Both the position numbers and the translations under genes were made by a program. Shown in pieces: positions 44,241 to 53,263 of a DNA stretch of 64,000 bases (positions are counted from its first letter, which is position 1; each line of letters begins with the position of its first letter). The notes beneath the pieces were generated by a model. It saw nothing but the letters and a program-made list of their open reading frames with translations, had not been told where the DNA came from and made no database searches. This DNA comes from Fimbriimonas sp. (GTDB taxonomy: Bacteria; Armatimonadota; Fimbriimonadia; Fimbriimonadales; Fimbriimonadaceae): the NCBI GenBank assembly GCA_031292555.1, contig JARLGV010000034.1:1-64000 (forward strand), written 5' to 3'.

Positions 44241-47200
44241 TTAGTCCTCGTCGTTGTCGTCGCCGTATCCGGTGGGGACGATCGACTTGGACGATCTTTT
44301 GGGGAGTTCCGGAAGCCCGGCCTTCTTCAGCCGGGCATTCAGAGGCTCGAGTTTTGTCTTTAGGATCAAATCCCACTCGCTTAGCAGCGAGGTTGCCACT
44401 TTATCCGCCCCTGCGTAGGCCTCCACCGCTTGCGAGGTGGGTCCCATGTCCGATTCCTCAACCAGTGCCATTACACCGCTTAAACCGCCGATAGGAGATG
44501 CCAGTTGCGTCGAGACCTTGCCGAGCGCCGCTCGCAGCGCTTCGCCCTCGGTATGTAGGTCGGCGGGAAGTGCCGTCAGCTTCGGCCCAATCTCTTCAAT
44601 CAAATTGGCGGCATCGCGAAGGCGGGTAACGGACAGGTAAGCGCCATAGGCGATCCTAAACTGCTCGGCGAGCGCGGAGGGCGCCGTCTTGACTCTAGGA
44701 TCTATGCGCACGCGAAGGGTCTGAGTCAGCACGCGACCGTCCGACTTTAGCCTCACTTGGAAGGATCCGGGGGAAACCCAAGGACTGCTAGGGGACGGCG
44801 CTGTATCGCGATAGATGGCTGCGATCGGATAGTAGGACCTACCGCCGAGCGGTGTGTATCGCAAATCCCATACGAATCGATGGAAGCCAGGTTCCGACGA
44901 AAGAGGCTGAAGTGGCCGAATCCAATACATCGGAACTTGCAGATCACGTTCCCTGACCTGGACCAATTTGTCGTCGCTCGAATATTTGCGCACGAGGTTG
45001 CCGTGCATGTCCAAGATCTCCAGCTTCACTGGTCCGTGGTGGTCACTGGACAAATAGTAGTCGACGATTGCTCCATCAGGAGGGTTCTTGCCGGCCGGCT
45101 CTTCCGGAGGTAACGGTGTGTCGGTGTTGTTGTTCCAATGCACGCGAGTTGCCAACTCAGGCTGGAAGAGCTTCGTCGAGGCATCGGTGGCCGACAGTTG
45201 GCGCAAAGGGGTGATGTCGTCGAGAATCCAGAACGAGCGACCGTGCGTGCCGACTACGAGGTCTTCGTCATGAACTACCAAATCTCGTATCGCCGTTGCC
45301 GGCATGTTCAGCCGCAACGGATTCCAGTGATCGCCGTCGTCGATCGAGAAGTAGACCGCATTCTCGGTACCGGCAAAGAGCAGTCCCTTCCTTACCGGGT
45401 CCTCCCGCACCGTATCCACCGGAGCGTTATCGGGCAGACCGGCGACTACTTCTTGCCAGGACGCTCCGCCGTCGTGAGTCCGGTAAATATGGGGCCGCAG
45501 GTCGTCGAGTTTGAAACGGCTTACCGACGCATATGCGGTATTCAGGTCAAAGTGGCCGGCATCGAGCTGGGTGACCTTGCTCCAGGCAGTCAACCCGTTC
45601 GGCGTGACGTTTTTCCACGATTTCCCTCCGTCTCTCGTGACATGGATGAACCCATCGTCGGTCCCCGCCCAGATTACGTTGACGTCCTTGTAGGACGGCC
45701 CGAGGGCATACACGACTCCGCGTCGCGTGGGGCGATCAAAGACGCTTCCTGCCGGAGGATCGGCAACCTCTCGGGTCAGGTCAGGACTGATCGCCGTCCA
45801 GTGAATCCCACCGTCCGAAGTCTTGAACACCACGTTACCGGCGAGATAGAGAATATGGGGATCGACAGTCGAGAACATCAGCGGAGCCGTTCGGAGGAAC
45901 CGGACCTTTCCGCCAAACCGGCCGATCTGCGGTGATACGTTCTGGTTCTGACCAGTAATCATGTCGTAGCGGCTGACCTTCCCGCCGTAAATCAGGTTGG
46001 GGTGAAGGGGGTCGGGCGCCACGTAGCCGTACTCTTCTGCTCCGACCGGATGCCATTCCCTGAACGTGATTTGCCCGTCGTTGCCGCGACTCGCAACGCC
46101 GGCAGATCCACTTTCCTGCTGGCCGCCGTAGACCCAATAAGGGAATTGGTTGTCGGTCGAGACGTGGTAGAACTGCGCGGTCGGCTGGTTGTACCAGGAC
46201 GACCAAGTCTCGCCCCCGTTGACGGTAATCGTCGCTCCTTGATCGAGGGCAAGGAGAATGACCTTCGGATCGTTCGGATCGATCCAGATAGAGTGGTAGT
46301 CGTCCCCTCCGGGCGCTCCCTTCCACGCGACGAAGCTCTTGCCTCCGTCCGTCGATTTGTACGTCGACGTGTTTGCAACATACACGACGTCGGGGTTCTT
46401 TGGGTCGACCTTTACCTCGGCAAAGTCGCTTCCCCGTCCCCAAATCCGCCCCTCGTTGTCAGACAAGCGCCACGATTCCCCACCGTCATCCGAGCGATAT
46501 AGTCCACCGCCTTCGGAGGCATCTGCCAAAGCGTAGAGCCTGTCCGGCTCGCTGGGAGCCACTGTCATTCCAATGCGTCCAAGACCTTGAGCGATCGTAG
46601 GAAGTCCTTTTCCGATCTGGCGCCAGTTCGTCCCACCGTCAGTCGATTTATAGAGCCCGCTGTCCTTGCCTTGCCATTCGCCGTTTTCCCAAGGACCTTG
46701 TCTCGCAGCCCAGAGCACCGCATAGACGGTGTTCGCATCGCGAGGATCGAAAGCCAGTTCGATCGCTCCTGTATCCGGGTTCTTGTAAAGCACCTTCGTA
46801 AAGGTTTCCCCACCGTCTTCCGAGCGAAAGACTCCCCTCTCCGTGTTAGGGCCGTAAGGGTGACCCAGCACAGCAACGAAAATCCGCTTCGCGTTTAAGG
46901 GATCTACGATGATCGATCCGAACTGCTGCCCATCGCGGAGGCCCAGGTGCTTCCACGACTCGCCTCCGTCAGTCGAGCGGTAGAACCCGTCTCCAACCGA
47001 TAAGTCGGGACGCTGGAGCCCCTCTCCGCTGCCCACATAGACCGTGTTTGGATCGGACGGAGCAACCGCCAAGGCGCCGATCGAACCGGTAGGCTGATCG
47101 TCGAATTTCGGCATCCAGGTTCGGCCGAAGTTGTTCGTCTTCCATACTCCGCCATTGTTCACCCCCATGTAGAAGGTTCCTGGCTGCGAAGAGACTCCGG

Positions 47201-47417
47201 CAGCCCCAACTGTTCGGCCCCCTCTAAACGGACCAATCATGCGCCATTGCATGCCGCTATAGAGGTCGGACGGGACCGACTGGGACATTGAAACACACGC
47301 AACGGCACAGCTAAGGCAGGCGAGCATTGGACGAAGCATCGGCATAAGATGCATCATAGCCAAAATCAGGGGAACATGGGACGCACCTAGAGGAGCTCGT
47401 CCACAAACGAAGCCCAT
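44241..47417 (-). CDS. Large secreted sortilin/VPS10-like BNR propeller protein
   Basis: 1058 residues with signal peptide (cleavage likely after ACVSMSQS) and at least ten Asp-box repeats, for example STDGGESWKH, SEDGGETFTK, STDGGTNWRQ, SDDGGESWRL, TRDGGKSWKN and THDGGASWQE. The opening SGMQWRMIGPFRGGRTVGAA is the hallmark of a widespread group of bacterial secreted proteins annotated as glycosyl hydrolases; none has a proven activity that I know of. The C-terminal third is a helical domain without repeats. GGAG stands before the ATG, 12 nt after mntH, so the two genes are probably cotranscribed. Confidence 0.85.
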   Translation of the reverse strand: MGFVCGRAPLGASHVPLILAMMHLMPMLRPMLACLSCAVACVSMSQSVPSDLYSGMQWRMIGPFRGGRTVGAAGVSSQPGTFYMGVNNGGVWKTNNFGRTWMPKFDDQPTGSIGALAVAPSDPNTVYVGSGEGLQRPDLSVGDGFYRSTDGGESWKHLGLRDGQQFGSIIVDPLNAKRIFVAVLGHPYGPNTERGVFRSEDGGETFTKVLYKNPDTGAIELAFDPRDANTVYAVLWAARQGPWENGEWQGKDSGLYKSTDGGTNWRQIGKGLPTIAQGLGRIGMTVAPSEPDRLYALADASEGGGLYRSDDGGESWRLSDNEGRIWGRGSDFAEVKVDPKNPDVVYVANTSTYKSTDGGKSFVAWKGAPGGDDYHSIWIDPNDPKVILLALDQGATITVNGGETWSSWYNQPTAQFYHVSTDNQFPYWVYGGQQESGSAGVASRGNDGQITFREWHPVGAEEYGYVAPDPLHPNLIYGGKVSRYDMITGQNQNVSPQIGRFGGKVRFLRTAPLMFSTVDPHILYLAGNVVFKTSDGGIHWTAISPDLTREVADPPAGSVFDRPTRRGVVYALGPSYKDVNVIWAGTDDGFIHVTRDGGKSWKNVTPNGLTAWSKVTQLDAGHFDLNTAYASVSRFKLDDLRPHIYRTHDGGASWQEVVAGLPDNAPVDTVREDPVRKGLLFAGTENAVYFSIDDGDHWNPLRLNMPATAIRDLVVHDEDLVVGTHGRSFWILDDITPLRQLSATDASTKLFQPELATRVHWNNNTDTPLPPEEPAGKNPPDGAIVDYYLSSDHHGPVKLEILDMHGNLVRKYSSDDKLVQVRERDLQVPMYWIRPLQPLSSEPGFHRFVWDLRYTPLGGRSYYPIAAIYRDTAPSPSSPWVSPGSFQVRLKSDGRVLTQTLRVRIDPRVKTAPSALAEQFRIAYGAYLSVTRLRDAANLIEEIGPKLTALPADLHTEGEALRAALGKVSTQLASPIGGLSGVMALVEESDMGPTSQAVEAYAGADKVATSLLSEWDLILKTKLEPLNARLKKAGLPELPKRSSKSIVPTGYGDDNDED

Positions 47418-47429
47418 TCTGCTCCGGTC

Positions 47430-48818
47430 CTAGCTGCCTGAGAAACTCGTAGTCAGGATCAAATAGAGGTTAAGACCCGCAATGCAAAGCGCCATGCCCC
47501 AGCCGATCGCCTGGGTCAGGCGTCCGTTCACGAATTTGCCCATCTTGGACTTGTCGGAGGTGAATTGAATAAGGGGGACCACCGCAAACGAGAGTTGAGC
47601 GGATAGCACGACTTGACTGAGAATCATCAGACGCCCTAGTCCTTCATGACCGGCGATCGCAACGGCAAACACTGCCGGTACGATGGCCAGGGATCGCGAG
47701 ATTAACCGCCTCAGCCACGGTTTGATCTTCACGTGGAGGAATCCTTCGAGAACGATTTGGCCGGCAAGGGTACCGGTGAGGGTGGAGTTCTGTCCCGATG
47801 CGAGCAACGCGATCGCGAAAAGCGGCGTTGCGACCGACGCTCCGACGAGAGGCGTCAGCAATTTGTACGCCTGGTTGATCTCCGCAACCTCGTGATGACC
47901 AGACCGATAGAAAACCGCTGCCGCGAGCACCAGAATCGCCGCGTTCACAAAGAACGCCAAGGTCAATGCAATCGTTGAGTCCGCGTAGGCCATCCGAACC
48001 GCATCCTTTAGTTCCCCGGCCTTCTTGCCGAACGCTCGGGTCTGAACGATCGAGGAATGTAAGTAGAGGTTGTGCGGCATGACCGTTGCTCCCAATATCC
48101 CCAGAGAGATATAGAGCATTTCGTGGTTACGAGCGATTCCCGCGACCGGCAGGAAGCCAATTGCCACCCCATTCCAGTCCGGCCTGGATAGAAAGACCTC
48201 GAATCCAAAGATTCCCATCATCGTCGCGATCAGAGCGATCACGAACGTCTCGATCCATCGGAACCCTCGGCTCTGAAGGGCGAGCACAAGCAGGACGTCG
48301 GCGGCGGTTATGATCACGCCCGCGACGAGGTTCAGCCCAAAGAGCAGGTTCAGCGCGATGGCCGCGCCAATCACTTCGGAGATGTCGCACGCGACAATCG
48401 CGATTTCGGCCGAAATCCAGAGCAGGATGGTCGCCTTCCGCGAGTATGAGTCACGACATGCTTGAGCTAGGTCTCGCCCCGATACGATGCCCAACTTTGC
48501 GCTTAGTGCCTGTAGGAACATCGCCATCAGGCTGGAAATCAAGACGATGGAAAGCAGTTTGTAGTTAAATGCTGCTCCGCCCGCAATGTCTGTTGCCCAG
48601 TTGCCGGGATCCATGTAGCCGACCGCTACCAAATACCCTGGCCCGACAAAGGCAAACAGGCGTCGCCAGACAGGCCCCCCCCGTGGAACAGGGATGGATC
48701 GAAAAACCTCGGGCAGGCTGGGCGTGGGGGTAGGGGTCCGCCAGGCAGCGTCAGGAGGAGCCGCTATGTTTGCGGCATCGTCTTGCTCAGGCGCAATCAT
48801 CCCCTCCGTCGTTATCAC
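47430..48818 (-). CDS. mntH: Nramp-family divalent metal transporter MntH
   Basis: A 462-residue polytopic membrane protein with the family's metal site: DPGN (70-73) in helix 1 (VGYMDPGNWATDIAG) and MPH (247-249) in helix 6 (ATVMPHNLYLHSS). It imports Mn2+ or Fe2+ with protons. The N-terminus has a Pro-rich cytoplasmic tail (PTPTPSLPEVFRS). The first codon is GTG at 48818; an ATG six codons later (48800) is preceded by GGAGG and is an alternative. I saw no MntR box or manganese riboswitch upstream. Confidence 0.93.
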   Translation of the reverse strand: MITTEGMIAPEQDDAANIAAPPDAAWRTPTPTPSLPEVFRSIPVPRGGPVWRRLFAFVGPGYLVAVGYMDPGNWATDIAGGAAFNYKLLSIVLISSLMAMFLQALSAKLGIVSGRDLAQACRDSYSRKATILLWISAEIAIVACDISEVIGAAIALNLLFGLNLVAGVIITAADVLLVLALQSRGFRWIETFVIALIATMMGIFGFEVFLSRPDWNGVAIGFLPVAGIARNHEMLYISLGILGATVMPHNLYLHSSIVQTRAFGKKAGELKDAVRMAYADSTIALTLAFFVNAAILVLAAAVFYRSGHHEVAEINQAYKLLTPLVGASVATPLFAIALLASGQNSTLTGTLAGQIVLEGFLHVKIKPWLRRLISRSLAIVPAVFAVAIAGHEGLGRLMILSQVVLSAQLSFAVVPLIQFTSDKSKMGKFVNGRLTQAIGWGMALCIAGLNLYLILTTSFSGS

Positions 48819-48901
48819 TGTCGTACATCATATCACGAAATGTAACCGATACTACAAATATTAGGCCCAGCAAAAACTCAATCGTTTGCTATGCTTCTCC
48901 T

Positions 48902-49579
48902 GTGATCGCGCTTCTGACCACCCTTTTCGTTGCTCACCAGGCGTTCAGCCAGCCTCCAACCAGTAAATACACTAACCTTGACTTTTCTGGATTCACTATC
49001 TTGGTCAGCCCAAGCGCTGAGTCCGCGAAGGATACGCTCAAGCCCGCCCTCGATCTCTTGGCCTATCGATTGCGTCAAGTAAAACAGGAAGTGCCGCCAG
49101 CCGCATTCAAGGAACTTGTGAAGGTTCGGTTCTGGGTGGAATTGAACGATCCTAAAACGACTGCCGCCTACCATCCGGATGCCCAGTGGCTGCGCAGCAA
49201 CGGCTACAACCCGGATATGGCACACGGAATCGAGATCGGCAACCTACACAATTTCCTTGCCTGGCAGCACATACAGCCTTCCATGGTGCTGCACGAACTG
49301 GCTCACTCGTACCACTTCCTTCACATCGGTGAGAACGACCCAACCATCTCCGCCGCCTACGACCACGCGGTGAGCGGAGGGAAATACGATTCGGTGCCGT
49401 TTGTGACTGGTGGTCTTCGCAAAGCATATGCATTGACGAACCGCTTCGAATACTTTGCCGAGTGCAGCGAGGCGTATTTTGGCCGAAACGACTTCTATCC
49501 GTTTATCCGGTCAGACCTGAAGAAATTCGATCCGGAAGGCTACTCGGCCGTCGAACGAGCATGGGGCATCAACCGCTGA
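48902..49579 (+). CDS. Secreted zinc metallopeptidase-like protein (HELAH)
   Basis: After a short signal (GTG start, IALLTTLFVAHQAFSQ) the 225-residue protein has a single HExxH motif in MVLHELAHSYHFLHIGEND and a downstream Glu-rich helix (RFEYFAECSEAYFGRNDF) that could supply the third zinc ligand. This fits a gluzincin-type metallopeptidase, though the family is not one I can name. The GTG at 48902 was chosen because the frame upstream overlaps the divergent mntH gene. Its end overlaps the convergent esterase gene by 11 nt. Confidence 0.65.
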   Translation: MIALLTTLFVAHQAFSQPPTSKYTNLDFSGFTILVSPSAESAKDTLKPALDLLAYRLRQVKQEVPPAAFKELVKVRFWVELNDPKTTAAYHPDAQWLRSNGYNPDMAHGIEIGNLHNFLAWQHIQPSMVLHELAHSYHFLHIGENDPTISAAYDHAVSGGKYDSVPFVTGGLRKAYALTNRFEYFAECSEAYFGRNDFYPFIRSDLKKFDPEGYSAVERAWGINR

Positions 49580-50645
49580 ACGAGGTCCAACCCAACTCGT
49601 GGCGGATCGCTTCGACCAGAATCTGGGCCATCCGACTATGGGTGGTCAAACTCGGATGAGAGTCGGCCCCCATTCCGTCGATCGCCTCATCGTGTGTACC
49701 CAATTCGAGAATTCGCAAATTATCGTCTCCCGCCCGAGCCCGAATGCCGACAACGTCGGTTAGGTAGCGCTGGAGTTTCGAGAGCGCCTCGACGCCGGGG
49801 GGCCAGCGGTTCGAGACCATCGGGCCGATCGCCAGGTAGATCCGAGCCTTTGGCGCACGGTCACGCAACCGCTGTATGAACTCGGCATAGGCCGCGGTCC
49901 ACTTGGATTCGTCGGGCGCTACCCATCCAAAGTCGTTCGTGCCGAGATTGATAACGATCACGTTCGGAATCTGCGTGCCGAAATCAAACGTACTGGACCT
50001 GTCCGACGGAATGGCGAGGCCATAGACCTCGGGAATCGTGTTGTCCGGCCACATCTTCCTACCCGACCAAGATATGTCCACGAAGTCGGCATCCAATTGA
50101 CGTGCGGCTTGAGCCCCGTAGGTCATGTAGGCGTCTTCGGTGTCGATGCTGAAGTGCTCGACTCTCGATTTTGCTTCCAGACCGTATCCGCAACTAATCG
50201 AATCCCCAATCACTTCAATCGACCGGCGTGGCCGCGAAGGGGCGAGCACCGTTCCGTCTACCTCGAATCCGACAAACTGCGTTGTGCCCACGAAGGCCTC
50301 CGTCCGTTTCACCAGTCGAACGTCGTGACGGCCGTCGTTCAATCCGTCCACGGCAATATACGTGGCGTTGCCAGGCGTGAGCTTCAGCACCTGGGAGGCC
50401 GTTCCATCGACGACTACCTGGAGTTCATCCTCACCCGACTCATTGATGCGGACACGCATCTCGGTTCCTCGGAACGCCACCTCTACTGCGCTGGCGGGCC
50501 AAGCGCACTTGGGGCCGCCGGGGTCTCCCCGATCGAAACGCCCGATGTAACGCACCTTGGGGTCCTTCGGAGTTACCCGCGTCAAGGTTCTGTGATTCGG
50601 CGCCATAAGCCCGAGCAACAGATACGCGATGGGAATCCGGAACAC
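49569..50645 (-). CDS. Secreted SGNH esterase, carbohydrate esterase family 2-like
   Basis: A signal segment, then a beta-sandwich (about 30-135; VRYIGRFDRGD, VEVAFRGTEMRVRI) and an SGNH hydrolase: block I IEVIGDSISCGYGLEA (S149), block III VINLGTNDFGW and the Asp/His end block MGADSHPSLTTHSRMAQ. A beta-sandwich before an SGNH domain is the layout of CE2 acetyl-xylan esterases. It probably removes acetyl groups from xylan or mannan outside the cell. The nearby CE1-like esterase and beta-helix protein would fit joint attack on plant-type glycans. Confidence 0.85.
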   Translation of the reverse strand: MFRIPIAYLLLGLMAPNHRTLTRVTPKDPKVRYIGRFDRGDPGGPKCAWPASAVEVAFRGTEMRVRINESGEDELQVVVDGTASQVLKLTPGNATYIAVDGLNDGRHDVRLVKRTEAFVGTTQFVGFEVDGTVLAPSRPRRSIEVIGDSISCGYGLEAKSRVEHFSIDTEDAYMTYGAQAARQLDADFVDISWSGRKMWPDNTIPEVYGLAIPSDRSSTFDFGTQIPNVIVINLGTNDFGWVAPDESKWTAAYAEFIQRLRDRAPKARIYLAIGPMVSNRWPPGVEALSKLQRYLTDVVGIRARAGDDNLRILELGTHDEAIDGMGADSHPSLTTHSRMAQILVEAIRHELGWTSFSG

Positions 50646-50683
50646 GATAGTTCAAGACGACTTAGCCCAGACGAAAGGCTTAA

Positions 50684-51943
50684 CTACTCAGGCAACGCCT
50701 TCCCTTTCGTTTCGGGACCAAACGGCACGGCAACCAATCCCACCAGATAGATGGTGCTGGCGATCAGCACGCCGGCCGCCGCGCTTCCGCCAAACGCACC
50801 CATTACCGCTCCGATTATCCACGGCACCGGGGCCGAGATTATCCTCCCCACGTTATAGGCCAGCCCAGCCCCCGTGGCGCGAAGCCGAGACGGGAAGATC
50901 TCGGGAAAGTAGAGGACAAATCCCGCGCTGACACCGATCGAGAAAAAGGAGGCAAGCGGCATCAACCAAAGCAACCGCTGGTAGTTCGCTCCTCCTACTA
51001 GAGCAAGCGCAGTCACAACAGGGCTACATGCAAAGAAGGCCAGGAATGCCGGCTTCCTGCCGAAGCGTTCAGCAATCGCGGGAAACGCCATCACGCCGGC
51101 CAAAGTGCCGATATGGAGCACCATTGTCGCTTGGCTCGTTCGTGCCCGAACCAATGCTTCGGCGAGCCCGATGCTGGACTCGTGGACCAGATTCGGAATC
51201 CAAAAGGGAGCAATTCCCGCACCGGTGACGCCGACAATGCCCATCAACATCGCGACGATGGTCGTTCTCCTCTGCTCGCGACGGCCGAACAACTCACCCA
51301 ACATTGCCAACGGACTTGGTTTATGTTCGGAGCCAATCCGGCGGTCCGGTTCCTGAACGCGTGACCGAATGACGACGCAGATCAACGCGGGAAACACTCC
51401 GACGACAAACAATGCCCTCCACGAGTTATGGGCTAATCCGAGATTCGCAAGTGCTGCGAAGACGGGGCCGAAGGCAGCTGCGCTCTGCAGGAAGGCAGCC
51501 GCCCCTGCCCGCAAGTCATCAGGCAAAGACTCGGCAACCAGAGCGGCGCCTGCCGCCCACTCTCCGCCGATTCCGAGCGCAGTCAGGAAGCGGGCCACCA
51601 TGACCTGCTCCGGCGTGCGGCATAGGGCAGTCAAACCGGTAAGCAGGCAGTACGACAGGATCGTGACGATCAACGTCCTCGTCCTGCCCCAACGGTCAGC
51701 CATTAGGCCGAAAAATAGGCCGCCTATCGACCAGCCGATTAGGAACCAAGTTTGAATCTGCCCCTCAATCCTGGGTCCGATCTGCCGGTAGCGCTCGGCT
51801 CCTAACATCTCGGTCATCATGGGAACCTTTGCGAAATTGAAAATCGCGGTGTCCATGATGTCGAACACCCATCCCATCCAAGCAATCAGCAGAATCGTCC
51901 ATTGAAGGCGGTTTAGTCGGCGATACCAGACGGTTGAAGACAT
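50684..51943 (-). CDS. MFS transporter
   Basis: Twelve hydrophobic segments are expected over about 419 residues. The MFS signature between helices 2 and 3 is GLMADRWGRTRTLI, with its weaker repeat in the second half (AERFGRKPAFLAFF). The helix 4-5 region GIGGEWAAGAALVAE is typical of the aromatic-acid/sialic-acid proton symporter group, so organic acids are likely substrates. The ATG at 51943 was preferred over a TTG at 51964 that would overlap the divergent plsC gene. Confidence 0.88.
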   Translation of the reverse strand: MSSTVWYRRLNRLQWTILLIAWMGWVFDIMDTAIFNFAKVPMMTEMLGAERYRQIGPRIEGQIQTWFLIGWSIGGLFFGLMADRWGRTRTLIVTILSYCLLTGLTALCRTPEQVMVARFLTALGIGGEWAAGAALVAESLPDDLRAGAAAFLQSAAAFGPVFAALANLGLAHNSWRALFVVGVFPALICVVIRSRVQEPDRRIGSEHKPSPLAMLGELFGRREQRRTTIVAMLMGIVGVTGAGIAPFWIPNLVHESSIGLAEALVRARTSQATMVLHIGTLAGVMAFPAIAERFGRKPAFLAFFACSPVVTALALVGGANYQRLLWLMPLASFFSIGVSAGFVLYFPEIFPSRLRATGAGLAYNVGRIISAPVPWIIGAVMGAFGGSAAAGVLIASTIYLVGLVAVPFGPETKGKALPE

Positions 51944-51953
51944 AATCGATTCG

Positions 51954-52622
51954 ATGAGTGGCAAGCACCCGACATGGTACGCGTTTATCCGCTGGTTGGT
52001 GAAGACGGCTTACTTCAAAACCCATGGTGGCATACGCTCGGTCGGGGCGGAGAACATGCCGTCTCAAGGGGGAGTCATCGTCGCCCCCCTTCACATAAGC
52101 CACCTCGATCCTCCCGCCGTTGCATGCGGGACCAGGAGACGCCTGCGGTTCATGGCAAAAGAAGAGCTGTTCCACCACAAGCTGTTCGGCGCCCTGATCA
52201 CATCGTTGGGCTCCTTCCCTGTACGAAGGGGAGAGACCGACACCGAGTCGATCCGCAGGGCAATCGCGTTGTTGGAAGAAGGCGAGGCCGTGTTGATTTT
52301 CCCAGAAGGCACGCGAGGCGACGGCGAGACGATTCAAGAACTGAACCGTGGCGTGGCGATGCTAGCTAAGCGAACAAATGTGCCGGTCGTTCCCGTCGGC
52401 ATTATCGGTACCAACGTCGTCATGCCTCGGGGCAAGACAAAACGTGGGCGGCACTTGGTCACCCTGGCGTACGGCCGTCCGTTCACCTATGCTCAACTGG
52501 CAGTTGGCAAGTCCGAGCGGGAAAACCGTGACATCTTTGCCGCCGAGCTTCAGAAACGCATTGTGGACCTTTGCGCCGAGAACGGGCTTAAGCTTAGAAT
52601 CGCGAACTCAGGCTTAGACTGA
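51954..52622 (+). CDS. plsC: 1-acyl-sn-glycerol-3-phosphate acyltransferase
   Basis: PlsC-type acyltransferase that makes phosphatidic acid at the inner membrane. The acyltransferase boxes are clear: the His-x4-Asp box is APLHISHLDPP (H47, D52), block II FPVRRGETDTESIRRA, and block III IFPEGTRGDGETI (E118). Length (222) is normal. The start lies 10 nt from that of the divergent MFS gene. The 3' end overlaps the convergent hypothetical gene by 29 nt. Confidence 0.93.
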   Translation: MSGKHPTWYAFIRWLVKTAYFKTHGGIRSVGAENMPSQGGVIVAPLHISHLDPPAVACGTRRRLRFMAKEELFHHKLFGALITSLGSFPVRRGETDTESIRRAIALLEEGEAVLIFPEGTRGDGETIQELNRGVAMLAKRTNVPVVPVGIIGTNVVMPRGKTKRGRHLVTLAYGRPFTYAQLAVGKSERENRDIFAAELQKRIVDLCAENGLKLRIANSGLD

Positions 52623-53202
52623 TCACGGGCTGGGTACCTCGTTCCACGTAGCGAAAGATCACATTCTGAGCCGGGCGAAGTTCTATGCCTGCGCTAATCC
52701 GGTAGCCGCTATGTTCGGCAACCAGGAAGACTTCGCGGCTGAATGGGAGTTCAAAACCGACGAACGGCGAGGCGAGGCGGCCGAACTGAATGCCCACGGT
52801 AATATCGGACTTGACGCTCTCATTGATCGCCTGCAAGGGCTCCCGAAAGGTCGTTACCGCGTAGAATCTCCTGCCTTCGTCGGTCCGATCTTGTGCGTCC
52901 TGAACACCAAAGCTGATGCCGGGCGAAACGCCGGGGATAGCGGCGATGAAGTCGTAAGCGAAATCAAATGTGCCGATCTGCCGCTCTCCTTGCTCCTGAA
53001 CTCCCCGCAAATCCAATTCAAAGGACTTGCCGACGCCGATCCCAAGATATTGCTCGAATGCGCCCTTCGAATAGGGCTCCGCACGAAACTCGTATCGGTA
53101 GTCGTCGTAGGCGATTTTACGGGCGGTGGGAATGTCGATCAAACGGTCGGCACAAGCTAAAGAGCCCAGTGCCGTAAAGAGAACCACTACAGGTGCGCGC
53201 AC
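52594..53202 (-). CDS. Putative outer-membrane beta-barrel protein
   Basis: A signal peptide (VVVLFTALGSLACA) precedes about 180 residues of alternating beta-strand pattern (FELDLRGVQEQ, VGIQFGRLASPFVGFELPF, SGYRISAGIELRP), ending in Phe (SLSLSSRF), the usual C-terminal signal of outer-membrane barrels. It may be an eight-stranded barrel. It follows the RtcA-like gene by 61 nt and may be the last gene of that operon. Start is GTG. Confidence 0.65.
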   Translation of the reverse strand: MRAPVVVLFTALGSLACADRLIDIPTARKIAYDDYRYEFRAEPYSKGAFEQYLGIGVGKSFELDLRGVQEQGERQIGTFDFAYDFIAAIPGVSPGISFGVQDAQDRTDEGRRFYAVTTFREPLQAINESVKSDITVGIQFGRLASPFVGFELPFSREVFLVAEHSGYRISAGIELRPAQNVIFRYVERGTQPVISLSLSSRF

Positions 53203-53263
53203 CGGATCAAGTTACCCGGTTGGCAGACTGATTGGACATTTACAGATCATCCGTCGGAGCATT

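Noticed and set aside
45138-45935. 265-codon plus-strand ORF
   Set aside because: Antisense to the sortilin-like gene, whose Asp-box repeats continue without a break in the minus-strand frame.
48819-48901. Manganese-responsive site (MntR box or yybP-ykoY riboswitch) before mntH
   Set aside because: The short gap shows neither a suitable palindrome nor room for the riboswitch.
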